Assembly (NCBI GenBank): GCA_003254925.1
Contig: QANZ01046144.1
Location: 299,413 to 363,412 of the forward strand
DNA length: 64,000 nucleotides
Origin: Chamaecrista fasciculata
Lineage: Eukaryota; Streptophyta; Magnoliopsida; Fabales; Fabaceae
Direction of reading: 5' to 3'
The notes beneath the pieces are model-generated. The model ran no database searches. It was not told where the DNA came from and worked only from the letters and a program-made list of their open reading frames with translations. Made by a program: the position numbers and the translations under genes. Of the stretch, positions 36,857 to 50,447 are shown in pieces (positions within the stretch are counted from its first letter, which is position 1; every line of letters begins with the position of its first letter).

Positions 36857-39800
36857 ATGACTAGGGAAAAATGTTTAGATGAAGATATTATTTCTAAATC
36901 TGAGACAACGAGTACAGCAATTGATCCAATAGTTGAATTTCCAGAACAAGTTCAAGGAGAGACAGACAAACAGCAGGGTTCAAAGAAGACGAAGCAAAAA
37001 CATGAAACCAGAAACTCAATACCTTTTTACAAACTCTTCTCATTTGCAGACTCTGTGGACTTTCTGTTGATGTTTTTGGGGGCAGTTGGTGCAGTTGGGA
37101 ACGGAATAACTGTACCCTTAATGACTGTAGTTCTTGGAAATGTGATGGATGCATTTGGAAGAACCACAAACACTCAAGAAGTGGTCCACGAAGTTTCCAA
37201 GGTACCTCATGAGTCATGACTTTTTTCCTTTCACTAGTAATCTATGTTTGTGACAAAGCTCAAGTAAGACGGTATAACTAGAGCAAGGTTCAGGTATACA
37301 ATATCCTCTATGGCATCTGATTATTATAGAAATGTCATATTTTGAGTGAACTTCTAGACTAATAGAACTTCAAATTCTCCTACTCTTCATCTCATAATGA
37401 TCAATTTTGTGCTTAGGTGTCACTAAGGTTTGTATATTTGGCTGTGGGTACCTTTATTGCATCATTTCTCCGTGAGTACACAAAATTCCTCATTCTGCTT
37501 ATCATATAACTTAATATGGCATATTTTGACACCTACGAAAAAAATGCTTGTTAAATGCTAGAGTTGACTTGCTGGATGGTCACTGGGGAGAGACAGGCTG
37601 CAAGAATAAGAGGTTTATACCTTAAGACAATTTTGAGGCAGGATGTCAGCTTCTTTGATAAGGAAACTAACACAGGCGAAGTTGTTGAGAGGATGTCAGG
37701 TGATACCGTTCTTATTCAAGATGCCATGGGTGAGAAGGTATTTTAGAACCAACCATAAACTCAAAATATCAAATTGTCACCAGTTTTCTTCCAAAGATCA
37801 CAAAATAGTGTTCAAGATAAAAGTTTCTACATAGCTTTATCTTCATTTCAATTTCAGGTGGGACAGTTCATACAGTTTGTGTCAGCTTTCGTAGCAGGTT
37901 TTGTCATCGCATTCTTGGAAGGTTGGCTTCTGGCCACTGTCATGCTATCTGCTATTCCTCCAACAGTATTGGCTGGTGCTATAATGAGCATAGTTATGGC
38001 AAAAGTGACATCCAAGGGACAAACAGCTTATGCTGCAGCGGCAACTGTAGTAGAGCAGACAATAGGCTCTATCCGAACTGTAGGCATACTTGCAGAAAAA
38101 ACTTCTTCTAATTGTTCCTATCTGTGTTTGTTGCATAATGTATCAATGATTGCGATTCCTCCAATGCAGGTTGCATCATTCACAGGGGAGAAACAAGCTA
38201 TAATTAAATATGATCAGTACTTGATCAAAGCTTACAGGACTAGTGTGCAAGAGGGACTGGCTTCTGGTGTGGGATTTGCTTCAGTTTTTTTCTTTCTTTT
38301 CTGCGCTTATGGTTTGGCTGTGTGGTTTGGTGGGAAAATGATAATAGAGAAAGGATATACAGGAGGGAAGGTTTTGACTGTAATCTTCTCAATATTGATG
38401 GGCTCCTCGTAAGTTGCATTCAGCTTTATCTTGATGATAAAACTATTCATAATTTTAAAATAAAGTTGAAATGGTCCTTAACAACAATGAATTAGAAAAT
38501 AAGAACATTATTGCTCTTCTGGCTTAATTACATTTCCAGGAATCTAGGGCAGGCATCACCAAGCTTAAGTGCTTTTGCTGCTGGACAAGCTGCAGCCTCT
38601 AAGATGTTTGAAACCATAGAAAGGAAGCCATACATTGATTCTTATGACACAAAAGGTCTGCAGCTAGATGATATAAGTGGGGATATAGAACTAAGGGATG
38701 TTTGCTTTAGTTATCCTGCGAGACCAGATGAACAGATTTTCAATGAATTTTCTCTGTCAATACCTAGTGGAACCACCACAGCTTTGGTAGGACAAAGTGG
38801 GAGTGGGAAATCAACAGTTATTAGTCTGATAGAGAGATTTTATGATCCACAAGGTGGTGAAGTTCTCATTGATGGTATCAATATCAAAGAGTTCCAACCG
38901 AGATGGATTAGACAGAGAATAGGCCTTGTCAGCCAGGAACCGGTTCTCTTTACTTGTAGCATTAGAGAGAACATTGCCTATGGTAAGGATAATGCAACAG
39001 ATGAAGAAATCAGAGCTGCAGCAGAGCTTGCTAATGCTGCCAAGTTCATAGACAAACTTCCTCAGGTAAAATCACAAGCCTTCATTTAGACTTTGAAACA
39101 GCATTTTTCCTAATTATGAAGTTGGTGTTTTCTCTTGTTTTTTGGGCATAGTGGCTGCATATCCTATAAGACTAAAGACAATATTTCTTACATTTATTTT
39201 CATTCAGTGTGTCCCTTTTACCTTAGTAATTTCGTAAAATTTTTTATTTAGGGGCTTGACACGATGGTTGGTGAACATGGAAGTCAACTCTCTGGGGGTC
39301 AAAAGCAGAGGATTGCTATAGCAAGAGCAATATTGAAAGACCCAAGAATTCTTCTTCTTGATGAAGCTACAAGTGCCCTTGATGCTGAATCTGAGAAGAC
39401 AGTACAGGAGGCACTGGACAAAATTATGATAAACAGAACTACTGTGATTGTAGCACACCGCTTGAGTACTGTAAGGAATGCTGATATTATTGCTGTTCTT
39501 CAGCAAGGGAAAATAGTAGAAAAAGGTACACGTACTATCTTATAAACGATATGAAATTTTCAGCCAGCTGTATATTTATATAGTTTTTTCTGTCTCTCAC
39601 ACATACTAGTGACAGGTTTATTTCTGCACAATAAATCCCCCTAAATTTGTGTTTCCACATGCTCGCCTATTCTTCTTCCTAACATAATCACAAAATTAAG
39701 AAGATTCTTCAAAGCCAAATGCACCATTTTATCTTTCAACTGATCAGGTTCACATGCTGAGCTCACTAAGGATCCTGATGGAGCATATAGCCAGCTCATC

Positions 39801-42800
39801 AGATTGCAAGAAACAAAGGAGTCAAAGAATAATGGTGTAAATGACACTGAAAAACCAGAAAGCATCATGAATTCTGGAAGGCATTCAAGTGAAAGACATT
39901 CTTTCTTAAAATCTATAAGCCGAGAGTCATCTGGAATTGGAAATAGCAGCCGTCACTCGTTCACAGGGCCATATGGTGTGCCACCAATAATTGGTCCATT
40001 GGAAACAGCAAGTGATGAACTTGAAGCTACTCATTCAGCAGCTTCACCAAAATATCTAGAAGTGCCACTTTACCGCCTGGCTTATTTGAACAAGCCTGAG
40101 ATTCCAGTATTACTTTTAGGGACTCTAGCTGCAGTGGCAAATGGGGTAATAATGCCCATTTTTGGGTTAATGCTGTCTGAAATGGTAAAAACTTTCTATG
40201 AGCCTGCAGATAAACTCCGCAAAGATTCAAAGTTTTGGGCATTGATATTTGTTGCCCTTGGTGTGGCATCCTTCTTAATATTCCCAGGAAGGTTCTACTT
40301 TTTTGCCGTGGCTGGTGGTAAGTTGATAAAAAGGGTTCGAAAAATGTGTTTTGAGAAAGCAATTCATATGGAAATAGGTTGGTTTGATGAAGCTGAGCAT
40401 TCAAGCGGAGCCATTGGAGCTAGACTATCAACTGATGCAGCTTCAGTTAAAGCTTTGGTTGGGGATGCACTGGGTTTGCAGGTTCAGAATATTGCTACTG
40501 CAATAGCAGGCTTGGTAATTGCTTTTGAGGCAAGCTGGCAACTTGCTCTTATAATGCTTGTTATGTTACCATTAATTCTACTAAATGGTTATGCACAATT
40601 CAAATTTGTACAAGGATTCAGCGCAGATGCTAAGGTTTGTTCCTCCAATATTTCATCTTTGGAACAAGTAGAGTGAAGGGAAACTTAGATGTAACAATAG
40701 AATTGGACACATAAGATAACATGAAAATATAATTATGTGTGTGTGTTGTGTTATTTCCAAATCCTTATTTTTAAAACTTCCTATTTACTGGTTTTAAAAA
40801 AGATAACCAACCTTATATGTTAGATTATGTTATTCAATATAACAATTAAATATTAAGAAAGAATTATATCATTCAGACTTTCCTTTTCTCCCTTTCAGGC
40901 CAAGCCAACTGTACCTAACTTGTGTTTTGAGTCCTAAAAGATAATTTTTTTTAACATGTTTATAAATGTGTCGGGCAATGTATAATGGGAATATTGATGT
41001 CTACCACACTGAATAACTAAAAAAATTGTGTCCATGCTTTATATGAAGTAATTTACTCCAAGAAATCGTCATTCTATGTAAATTTTGGGCAAATTATGCT
41101 GACAGTTGATGGAGAAACAGATTACAAGCATATATCCTATAGCAGTCATGTTAATTAATTGAACACATCTTTGATTCATCTATAAAATATTTTATCAACA
41201 CTGATATTCATTTGACCAATAATGCCAACATTTTATTACTGACAGAAATTGTATGAGGAAGCAAGTCAAGTGGCAAATGATGCAGTAGGGAGTATTAGAA
41301 CAGTTGCTTCTTTCTGTGCTGAAGAGAAGGTGATGGAATTATACTATAAAAAATGTGAAGGGCCAACAAAGACAGGAATAAGGAGAGGCATAATAAGCGG
41401 AATCGGATATGGGTTATCATTCTTCTTGCTCTTTTCTGTCTATGCAACCACATTTTATGCCGGAGCTCAACTTATGAAGGATGGCAAATTATCATACTCA
41501 GATGTCTTCCGTGTAGGCTATTCTCCTATAACTTGTTTAACGTGACAGGCACAAGTTTTTCACTTAAATATTGATGAATTTAGTATCACTTTTTTTTTTT
41601 TTTACTTCTCTGTTCTTATGGATAGAGGAAGAAGTTCTATTATAAAGGAAATGATTTCCAACTATATGGGGGATAAGATTTCCTCAAACCAGAAATTACA
41701 AGAAAGGCTCATAATTAAACACAGTAATAGGACCCCTATTAAGCCTGCTAGCATAATAATAATAATTCAAGAGACATGTATTAAATGGCATTATTTCAGC
41801 ACTGTCTGTCTGTTATATTGTTTCCTGTTTTGCAGGTCTTCTTTGCTCTATTTATGACAGCTATAGGAGTCTCACAATCTGGCACCCTGGCTTCTGATTC
41901 AAGTAAAGCAAAAAGCGCTGTTGCTTCTGTATTTTCTATTCTTGATCGGAAATCAAAAATAGACCCCAGCGATGACTCTGGAATGACATTTGAAAACGTG
42001 AAGGGAGAAATCCAGTTCCATCATGTCAGTTTCAAGTATCCAACCAGGCCTGATGTACAAGTATTCAGAGATACTTCCTTGAAAATTCATTCAGGAAAGG
42101 TAACATTCTAAATTGTACACAGTAGGTAGCATAAATCTAATCCAATAGAGTTAACTATTTCTGTGAAAGAGTTAATAAAAAATTAAAAATAAATTATAAT
42201 TAATTATTTCTATTTAATATTCTAAACTATTTTAATTAATTTTAAACATGTAGATAAGGCAAAGAAAAAATTACCAGTAATCCTTCCATTCTCTTCCCCT
42301 TTCTTTCCATCCTTTTTAATTGAATTTTTCGCCTTTCTTTCCCCTCCCAACTCTCAAAAGTAAGAAACTAACGATTTGATTATACTTTACGAAAAAAACA
42401 CAGACAGTTGCTCTGGTTGGAGAAAGTGGAAGTGGAAAATCAACTGTGATCTCATTGTTACAGAGATTTTATGACCCTGATTCAGGTCATATTACACTGG
42501 ATGGAATAGAAATCCAAAAGCTACAAGTTAAATGGTTAAGGCAGCAAATGGGTCTGGTAAGCCAGGAGCCTGTGCTATTTAATGACACAATTCGAGCCAA
42601 TATTGCATATGGAAAGGGAGGAGATACAACAGAAGCAGAAATTATTGCTGCAGCAGAACTGGCAAATGCTCACAAGTTCATTAGTAGTTTGCAGCAGGTA
42701 ACTTACAGTGTTCTATTCTATTAGCTCAATTTCTCTTTGAAGATTATTGCAGCTAGTTTGGCATCCAAAATTCTTACAAGTACTGGTTATACAAACGCCA

Positions 42801-43195
42801 TATAGAAAAAGATTTGAATTCTTGAAAAACATTATATGTAGGGGTATGACACATTAGTGGGGGAGCGAGGGGTTCAGTTATCTGGGGGACAGAAGCAAAG
42901 GGTGGCTATTGCAAGAGCCATAGTGAAAAATCCAAAAATATTACTACTAGATGAAGCCACCAGTGCCCTTGATGCTGAGTCAGAAAAGGTGGTTCAGGAT
43001 GCACTGGATCAAGTTATGACTGAACGAACCACAATAGTGGTGGCTCATAGGTTATCCACTATTAAGGGTGCAGATTTAATTGCAGTGGTTGAAAATGGTG
43101 TCATAGCAGAGAAAGGAAAGCATGAAAGTTTGCTCAACAAGGGTGGTGCCTATGCTTCCTTATTAGCATTGCACACAAATGCTTCTTCATCCTAA
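36857..43195 (+). CDS. Full-length ABCB (P-glycoprotein/MDR) transporter
   Basis: Twelve exons: 36857-37201, 37417-37471, 37562-37737, 37858-38079, 38170-38408, 38540-39065, 39252-39525, 39748-40634, 41246-41512, 41836-42099, 42404-42697, 42842-43195. They sum to 3903 nt, 1300 residues, all phases matching. Two repeats of a six-helix membrane domain plus ATPase: TMD1 from about 60; NBD1 with Walker [10 protein letters not shown] (about 430), signature LSGGQKQR, Walker [13 protein letters not shown] and H-loop VAHRLS; a charged Ser/Arg linker; TMD2 from about 680; NBD2 with Walker [10 protein letters not shown] (about 1091) and the same later motifs. All catalytic motifs are intact in both halves. 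The N-terminal [12 protein letters not shown] is typical of the Arabidopsis ABCB4/11/21 group, plasma-membrane exporters or importers of auxin and other organic compounds; the substrate here is inferred only. The ATG at 36779 is probably intronic (TTTCTGCAG acceptor), so MTREK is chosen as the start. Confidence 0.95.
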
Positions 43196-45195
43196 ACTCC
43201 TTTGAACTTTGACCTAGCTGATGCTTTATCTGATCTCTTCATTGCAAATATTCCATTGATCTCCTTCAAACTATTAGTTCTAAACATGACCTGTAATTAT
43301 TGAAAATTTCCTATGGAAATCTTCAAGTTTTAGTAAGGGATAACTTGGATGTCTGTTCAGTCATGTTATTACTTGAATTTGTCTGATATCTTCCTCATAA
43401 GAATCCAATTGAATTCTTTCAAGGAACCAGTTCCAAACGGTGTCTACACAATTCACATTAGCATATATAGTCGATATCTTATGCTTTTTCCCCCTCTTTT
43501 AAGAAAATTGACGAATTTCATATTCCAAGGACCAATTTATACAACGGAAACGATACAGAGAGCACACTCTCGAGTCTCACCTTTTCATTGTACCTCGAGA
43601 TGCACACATAGTCATAAATAAATAGAATCTATTACCTAATTTCAAAACATTGGCGCGAAAATCGAGCTTTTGGTTAACAGAGATTATGGCTAAGCATGTT
43701 AACACATCACAATTCACAACCAAAACATTGAAATTCAGCGTACAAAATTTAAAAGAAACAGAGATTGAATGAGCGCTTACCTGTTATGACGAACTCAGAG
43801 GAGCATCCAACCACAGATTCAAGCGCAGAAGAGAAAGAGCCTACGAGACGATGACGATATGGTGTTGATTAACGTATCGGTTTTCAGTTCGCTATTAATT
43901 ATTAAATATTAAAACAATTATTTATCACTGATTTATTTATCATCTATTTTGTATAAAACATTTTCTCTTTTTTTTTTTATATTTAAAATAGATAAATTAC
44001 ACTTTGTAATCTTTTCTTTACATTTTTGGTAATTTCATTTTTTACGATTTTTTTTATTTTAGCATCTGAGTCATGAAAAATGAAAAGAAAATGGAGATTG
44101 ATGGAACAATGAGACATTTTCAAGCACTCTTAAATTTATTAGGACCATAGTATTCTTAAAATTTAATAAAATTTCAAACTATTCAAAGAAAAAAAAGAGA
44201 GAGAGAGAATTGCACAATACTTCATATATACATGCACTATAGGCCAAGCTAGCTAACCTTTTTATCATTGCATGGCTCTGCAAACAAAACCCATATAGGA
44301 AATTTGTTTAAATGTATTAAAATTCCTCTTTTTGTCTTTTTTCTTTTAAATTTCTTAATCTATTATTTGATGATATCGTAATCAATAATTTTTGGTATGC
44401 CTGAGGATGGAGACATGCATTGTCATCACTATTAAGAAAACAACCTTCCACTTACCCTCCACTATCACCAAACAGGCATAGCATAGCACTTCAAAGAATC
44501 AAAAAGCAAGGCATTTTCTATCAAATTAAATCAATTAAGTTTCTTCATTATTTATGTAATCCTAACTCTATCCTATCACTCCTATTTTCTTTTTTGTGTT
44601 AAAATATGTCTTTCTGATGTTAACAACTTACATTTTAACCCTAAAAAAAGAAAACTTTTTTGCTACAGGTTCAGATTTTGAATCTGTATGGTTTCTTTTA
44701 TGAAATAAAGTCTTTGTGTAATCAATGATTTATTAATATATTGATATTGAAAAGGTTGAGTTTAAAATTAGAGTGCATTATATGATTTTGGAAAATTTGG
44801 TGAGTTCTATAATATATTAACCTATCATAACCCACCAGCACAAATTTCTCAACCACTATATATGTATCTTTGGTTTTGTATGAAACGATCCCGCCATAAT
44901 TAAGATTATGTTTGTTGTTGTTATTAAACAACCAAATGTATTTTACACTTTGTATCGTCATGTTGAGTTGTAGGAACCAAATGTATCATAAGATTCTGGT
45001 TTATCATATAGTCCTTTCCTTAAAGCTGAGGGCTTCCAATTATTTATTCAAACTACAAACTTGGTTTATCATATAAACCTTTCCTTATGCATTTTCTAGA
45101 GTAATGGCTTGATAATAATAATATTGTAAGTTGAATAAGTCAAAAATCTTATATTAGGTGTTGGAAAGAGACACAACCAAAATTTAGAAAAAAGA
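43196..45195. other. ABCB 3' flank and AT-rich intergenic DNA
   Basis: Holds the ABCB 3' UTR and the orphan antisense first-exon-like segment at 43730-43875. No other gene. Confidence 0.4.
43730..43875 (-). other. Orphan first-exon-like segment antisense to the ABCB 3' flank
   Basis: On the minus strand, a moderately GC-rich stretch with TCGTCATCGTCTCGTAGG runs into a consensus donor (ATAACAG|GTAAGCGC, at about 43788). It looks like a 5' untranslated exon, but downstream on that strand is only the ABCB 3' end. It could be an antisense RNA leader or the stranded 5' end of a lost gene. Confidence 0.3.
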
Positions 45196-45585
45196 GAGGT
45201 AAATTACACTTTGGTATCTTGTTCTAAACCGATTTCACTTTAGTACCATGTTCTTTGCATCGTTAACATTTTGGTACCTTGTTTTTTCAAAAGTGACATG
45301 TTGGTACTTTATTCTTTGCATCGTTAACACTTTGGTACCCTAATAAAGATAGAACATGATAACAAATCGTGAAAGAACAGGGTACCAAAATGAAATCAGT
45401 CCATAAAACAGGGTACCAAAGTGTTAACGGTTCAAAGAATAGGATATCAAAATGTCATTTTTAAAAGACCATAGTACCAAAATGTTAACGGTGCAAATAA
45501 CAAGGTACCAAATGTCACTTTTGAAAGAACATGATATCAAAGTAAAATTGGTCCATAGAACAGGATACCAAAGTGTAATTTATTC
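45196..45585. mobile_element. Diverged palindromic MITE of the TACCAAAGTG family
   Basis: It starts AGGTAAATTACACTTTGG and ends CCAAAGTGTAATTTATTC. Several internal TTTGGTACC words on the left are mirrored by GGTACCAAA words on the right, with repeated TTAACGGTGCAAA-like spacers. I could not find a clean target duplication, so this is an older or rearranged copy. Confidence 0.65.
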
Positions 45586-45642
45586 TAAAAAAAAATTCGG
45601 AAGAAAAGGGACATTTCTTAACGTCGGTTAAGAATTAATCAA

Positions 45643-46208
45643 GGCAAAACACCCTTTCGTGCCCCTAACGTTTGTGGTGATTTTCAGTTATGCCCCTAAC
45701 GTTTCATTTGTGTCAGTTGTGCCCTCAATGTGAGTTTATGCCCCCATCCTCGTTAGTGTACCGTTTTTAGGAACTTTTGAGCTTAGATTCGTGTTCGTTT
45801 CAGTTTGTTTTGATAAATGAGTTTATGGGTACTCATTTTCGGCTCCTAAGGATCATTTTGCACATGGAAATTTTGAGAAAAATGCTTTGTTTTGCTGCAT
45901 TTCGTTTTGGTCCTTTTTAGGGTTCATCGGGTTGAATTTTCTTCGGATTTGGGGTTATTTTGAGCTTAATCTTTGAAATTGATCCAAGAAATCAAGTTTT
46001 TGATGTTCGAAAATTAAAACCCATATGAAGTCTGATCAAAATCGAGCTCAAATCGTGCGAAAATGGTGTTTTCTTTTGTGAATGATTGAAATTGGGGGCA
46101 TAATTGAAACTAACGTTTCACATTTGGGGCACAACTGACACAAATGAAACGTTAGGGGCATAACTGAAAATCACCGCAAACGTTAGGGGCTAGAAAGAGT
46201 GTTTTGCC
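45643..46208. mobile_element. MULE MITE with about 80-bp inverted repeats and perfect 9-bp duplication
   Basis: The element starts GGCAAAACACCCTTTCG and ends with the inverse (AGTGTTTTGCC). The arms match over about 80 bases with few changes, including the word TTATGCCCCTAACGTTTCAT and its inverse. ATTAATCAA is present at both 45634-45642 and 46209-46217. Nine-base duplications and long terminal repeats are typical of Mutator-like elements. The 400-base interior has no supported gene. It lies only 9 bases after the tract that follows the previous element, so the two are near neighbours. Confidence 0.88.
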
Positions 46209-49200
46209 ATTAATCAATAAATACCTACGCCTATGTCTCCCACCTTAAGTTACATCTAATTAAACCAACGTACCAAACCCATTATAAGGTAAAGGGATAT
46301 ATATCATATCATGCTTGTGTGAAACCTCCCAAATCCCAATCCCAATCCCATTGTGACAATACTATCAACCACGTGAATCCAATCCCAAAGTTGCAAAACC
46401 CACAAATTAAAACCATTTATCTCAAACATAAAATTGTTAATTGTATTATATAACAACCGCAGTAACAAATGGCACTTTCATTTGATGCGAAATCACAACC
46501 AACCATGGATCATCGATCACATTTGCCCTCTGTTTCTTCTTCTTTTATTTATTTCCCAAGTATTCCTTCAAAGGGAATCACATATACTGTCCTCCATTCC
46601 CATCTCTTTAATGTGTCGTCATAGTGTTTGATCAATTGCCCCAAAGAAGCAAAAGCCTTCAGACTTCCTAGCTACATTCATACCCTGTTCTTCTGTGTGT
46701 GTTCATGTATATTCATGTCGTTATAGAGCCAAAGGTTTGCTTCATGTTACTAATGTATACTTCGTCATTCATTGCAGGTTGATTAGATGAAAGAGGAGCT
46801 TCTAAGTTCTAATATAAGACTTGAAGACTGCAATATTTGGCAGAAAGATATGGCAAGCTTTATGGCAGGTCAGTACTCTGTACTTAGTTATGCATTAAGT
46901 CATTAACTTTATGTTAATATTTTGATCCTCTGAAGCTGAAGCATCTGCAAGAGTTAATTAAGCTGTTTAATGTGACATATATGTATGGTAGGATATGTGC
47001 CTCTAAAAGTTAACAAGAAAACATGCAAGAGCTTAGGCAAGACTAAACTAACTGAAAAGTATTAATTAGGCATATATATAATTACATATATGTTTATACT
47101 TATAATTTGATTTACGTATCTTCCAAGAATTTAAGCGTGTTGTCAAAGAAATTATGGAGAAGCCTGAAGCCATACTATACTAGATACGAGGGAAGTCCAA
47201 GTAAGAGATAAGCAGAGAGTGGTCCTCAGGTTATGAGAGTGAGGCAAGCATGTGATTCAGAAAAGTGGTTTTGTTTGCATTAGCTATTATGTTTAATGGA
47301 AGACGTGGCAGGAAATGACTGCTTTGAACTGTGAGTAGAGTGCGGTGGCTCTAAAATCTAGTAAATTCTGCAGAAGCAGCCGCGTTAACGTCTGCTTCTC
47401 TCTTTTTCTCTCACTTTCATGCACACTCACATAACATATATACTGTCACATGTGAATATGGTAACACATGCAATGCCACCTACTGAGTATCTAGCTACAT
47501 ACTCCATTCAGGTTTCACGGGCTTATAGTTGTATCCTTTTCACCTACCCAAAGTGTTTAATTTAATTTTCTATATATATATAAGACGGCTCTTGGCAATT
47601 GGCATTCACATGAAGCTCTTTGGCTAAAAACATTGCATTGTGTGATCTCTATTTGCTGCAAAATTAAGAAAGTGAAAACTGAAAAGCTCCAATCTGCTAG
47701 TCAGGTCAGATACTTACAGGTCCAATATGGTTCATCCTTCTCTTTGTTTAACCATATCATGTCATCATATATAGAATGCCCCTTCATATATAGGCATTGC
47801 ATGCGTTTCTAAGATTCATAGACAGATTCTTTAATTACCCTTTCCCTTTGACCCACACAACTGCTACTTACTTCCCTATGTAAATTAGATTTAGATCTGC
47901 TTTGGACATGTTTGCATGTTTACTCTGTTAGTTTTAGTTAAAGTATACTAAGTGTGTTTAAGAAATCTTCGGTTAGAAGACATCTAAGATTGCCTGAGTT
48001 GTTCAACGTCTAAGTTCTCCAAAGTCCAAACTATTCTTAACAATGAAGAGAGATCCTCAAATAACCTCAGTATTGATAACCAAAAGTAATGACAGATAAA
48101 GTCATTAGCTCAAGAGTATATTTTAGAATTTTTCTTGATAATGCTTAATGGGTCATTTTGTAGAAACCGATAAAGAAACTCAATACTTTTTCTGCTTTAA
48201 GAGCGTCAAGTAAGGAATATTGGTGAGTGGTGACCAATTCTCATGGCACCCACTAGCTTTTCAAGTTTTTTTAATGTAAACTATATTGTGATAATCTATA
48301 TATAGTTGTCTTTTGGGTATTCCAAAAGGAGTTTCAGCAACAAGAATAATATACATATACATACACACACATACACACCTACATATAAAGGATAGAAGTA
48401 TTCAATAATAGTTAAAGGGATCCTTGAGAGTTGAGACACTTATCTTTTCTTGAGTGGATAACTTGAAAATTGTTTGATCCTAGGCCTTATATTTGCGTGG
48501 CTTCTTTAGATATTTTGTTTTCAACACCATAATATATATATATATATATATATTAACCTCTTTGAATTTTAGAATGCGTATTGTCTTTCCTAATACCAAA
48601 CTTAATTATGCCAATTACATTAGTGTCTTGCACTAATTTTTTTAATTAAAAAAATATCTCAGAATATCCTACCCCTTACTTTCGTTCTGTCGATTAATTT
48701 CTTTGGATGTTTCCGTAATGATCTGGATGTTCATGCTGTGGTCCTTATTTATTAGAAATTGTATTTATTTGTGGGAAGATAAGGAAATGAATGCAACCGT
48801 AGGCGACCTCTATAAAGTCGATTTTGACACTAAGCAACATAAAAGGTAAAGTTGCGAGTGACATTTTGTCTCTTTAATCACAACTAAAGCATTATTTTGT
48901 CAATATATATATTCAGGGAAATGAAACTACACTAAAAAAAAAGTTTTAATACATGTCATTTTTATTAGAAAATCTGACAATGAATACTCAGATAAATTGT
49001 GAGAATATAAAGAGGGTGGTATAGTTAGGACTAGTGTTGAAAATGAAAATGCTTTTATGGATGATTGAACCACTTGAGCAGCAAAAGAGAAAGGGGTGGA
49101 TTTATGAGCAATGAATGGGGTGTGTTAAGACTTGTACTTAAAGCTACAATGCAGGACAAAGTGTAATCAAACAGACACTTGAATTCAGGTATTCTTCGTT

Positions 49201-50447
49201 AAATGGAAACCCACTTCAAAAGACTCACCTACCGAATCTATCCTTGAAAGATTATTTGTGTTAGCATTTGAAACATGACCATCAACTAACAAATTTCACC
49301 TTAGAAGACACAGCTCTATAATTGAATATTGATATATCAAGCTTCATGATTTCGGATTGATGTAATCCTTGTGGCTTCTTTTTTCTACAAATAGATTTTA
49401 AAAAAATAAGTAGATGAGTTTTAAAGAGATGGATAAATATGTGCATGAGATGAGTTTTATTAAATTGAAAACTCATTTCCATTTGCACCAGGAAACACAG
49501 AAAATAGTGGCCCACCTTTCGGACCCACAAGCACTTTAGTCTTTATACGGCAATCGTCATGAGTATATTTAAATATATTGCAAATTAGAGTCTTCAAAAC
49601 TTAGCTCCTAATCTCTTTAATTTTAAGTTATAATATCTTTTTTCTTTAACACTTTATTTTCAAGCCAAAGGTTCAGTAGGCACACATTTCCTTAGATTTT
49701 AGAAAAAGTTTCTAAAATTGCAGAAAAACTAACACTCGTACACATATTTGTATATAAAAAGGTAGAATTTTTAGTGTGTATTTAAGCTCCTACCAGCAGA
49801 TTCCAAAATATAGAAAATCCAGGAAATCCCGTTTTAATCTTCTAGTTTTCTGTTGGTGATGTTTGCTTGATTAAGCCACCTTAGTTATTTTTAATCACGA
49901 GAACTGATCCTACACATAGAGAGGCACATACCATTTTCAATTTTTCAAAGTTTGGAAGGACAAGGACAATGACAAGGAGTAGGAGAGCATGCAGTACAAG
50001 ACAAAAAACAGATGGAATTTTCTCTCAAGCATCTAACGCACCCACTAGACCTTTATGAGTAATTGTGGTGTGTCCATCCATCCATAGCTCTTTTATTTAG
50101 GTCACTTGCTTGGTTGTGAGGTGGTCAAGATAACCCTCTATGTCCAATGTTTTATGGGAGTTGTTACTGGAGTGGGAAAAGAAGTAGAAGAAGATGATGA
50201 TGATGAATCAAAGCAGGAAATGATTACTTGGATGCTTCTTGTGGGTCATTGAGAATCATCTTGTTCGTTAATGGCTAACCCATATTAATTGATATTGTCT
50301 CACTCACACACACGGGTGACATAAATTTGCTGTCTTTTCCTCTCAGAAAACAACATACTTTTTCACAAACGCAAAGTTCTCTTGCTTTCTTGCTTTTTCT
50401 TCTGTCAAGTTGTGATTTTCTCTTTTCCCACTTTGAGAATAACAGCA
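46209..50447. other. Gene-poor region upstream of the CHUP1-like gene
   Basis: An isolated exon-like segment occurs at 46778-46867 (acceptor TCATTGCAG, a small frame MKEELLSSNIRLEDCNIWQK, donor GGCAG|GTCAGT), with no partner exon. TA microsatellite at 48532. The CHUP1-like leader is in the last few hundred bases (about 50280-50447). Confidence 0.4.

Noticed and set aside
47150..47800. Possible microRNA precursor in the region before the CHUP1-like gene
   Set aside because: I compared with the main conserved plant microRNA sequences I know and found no match or convincing long hairpin.
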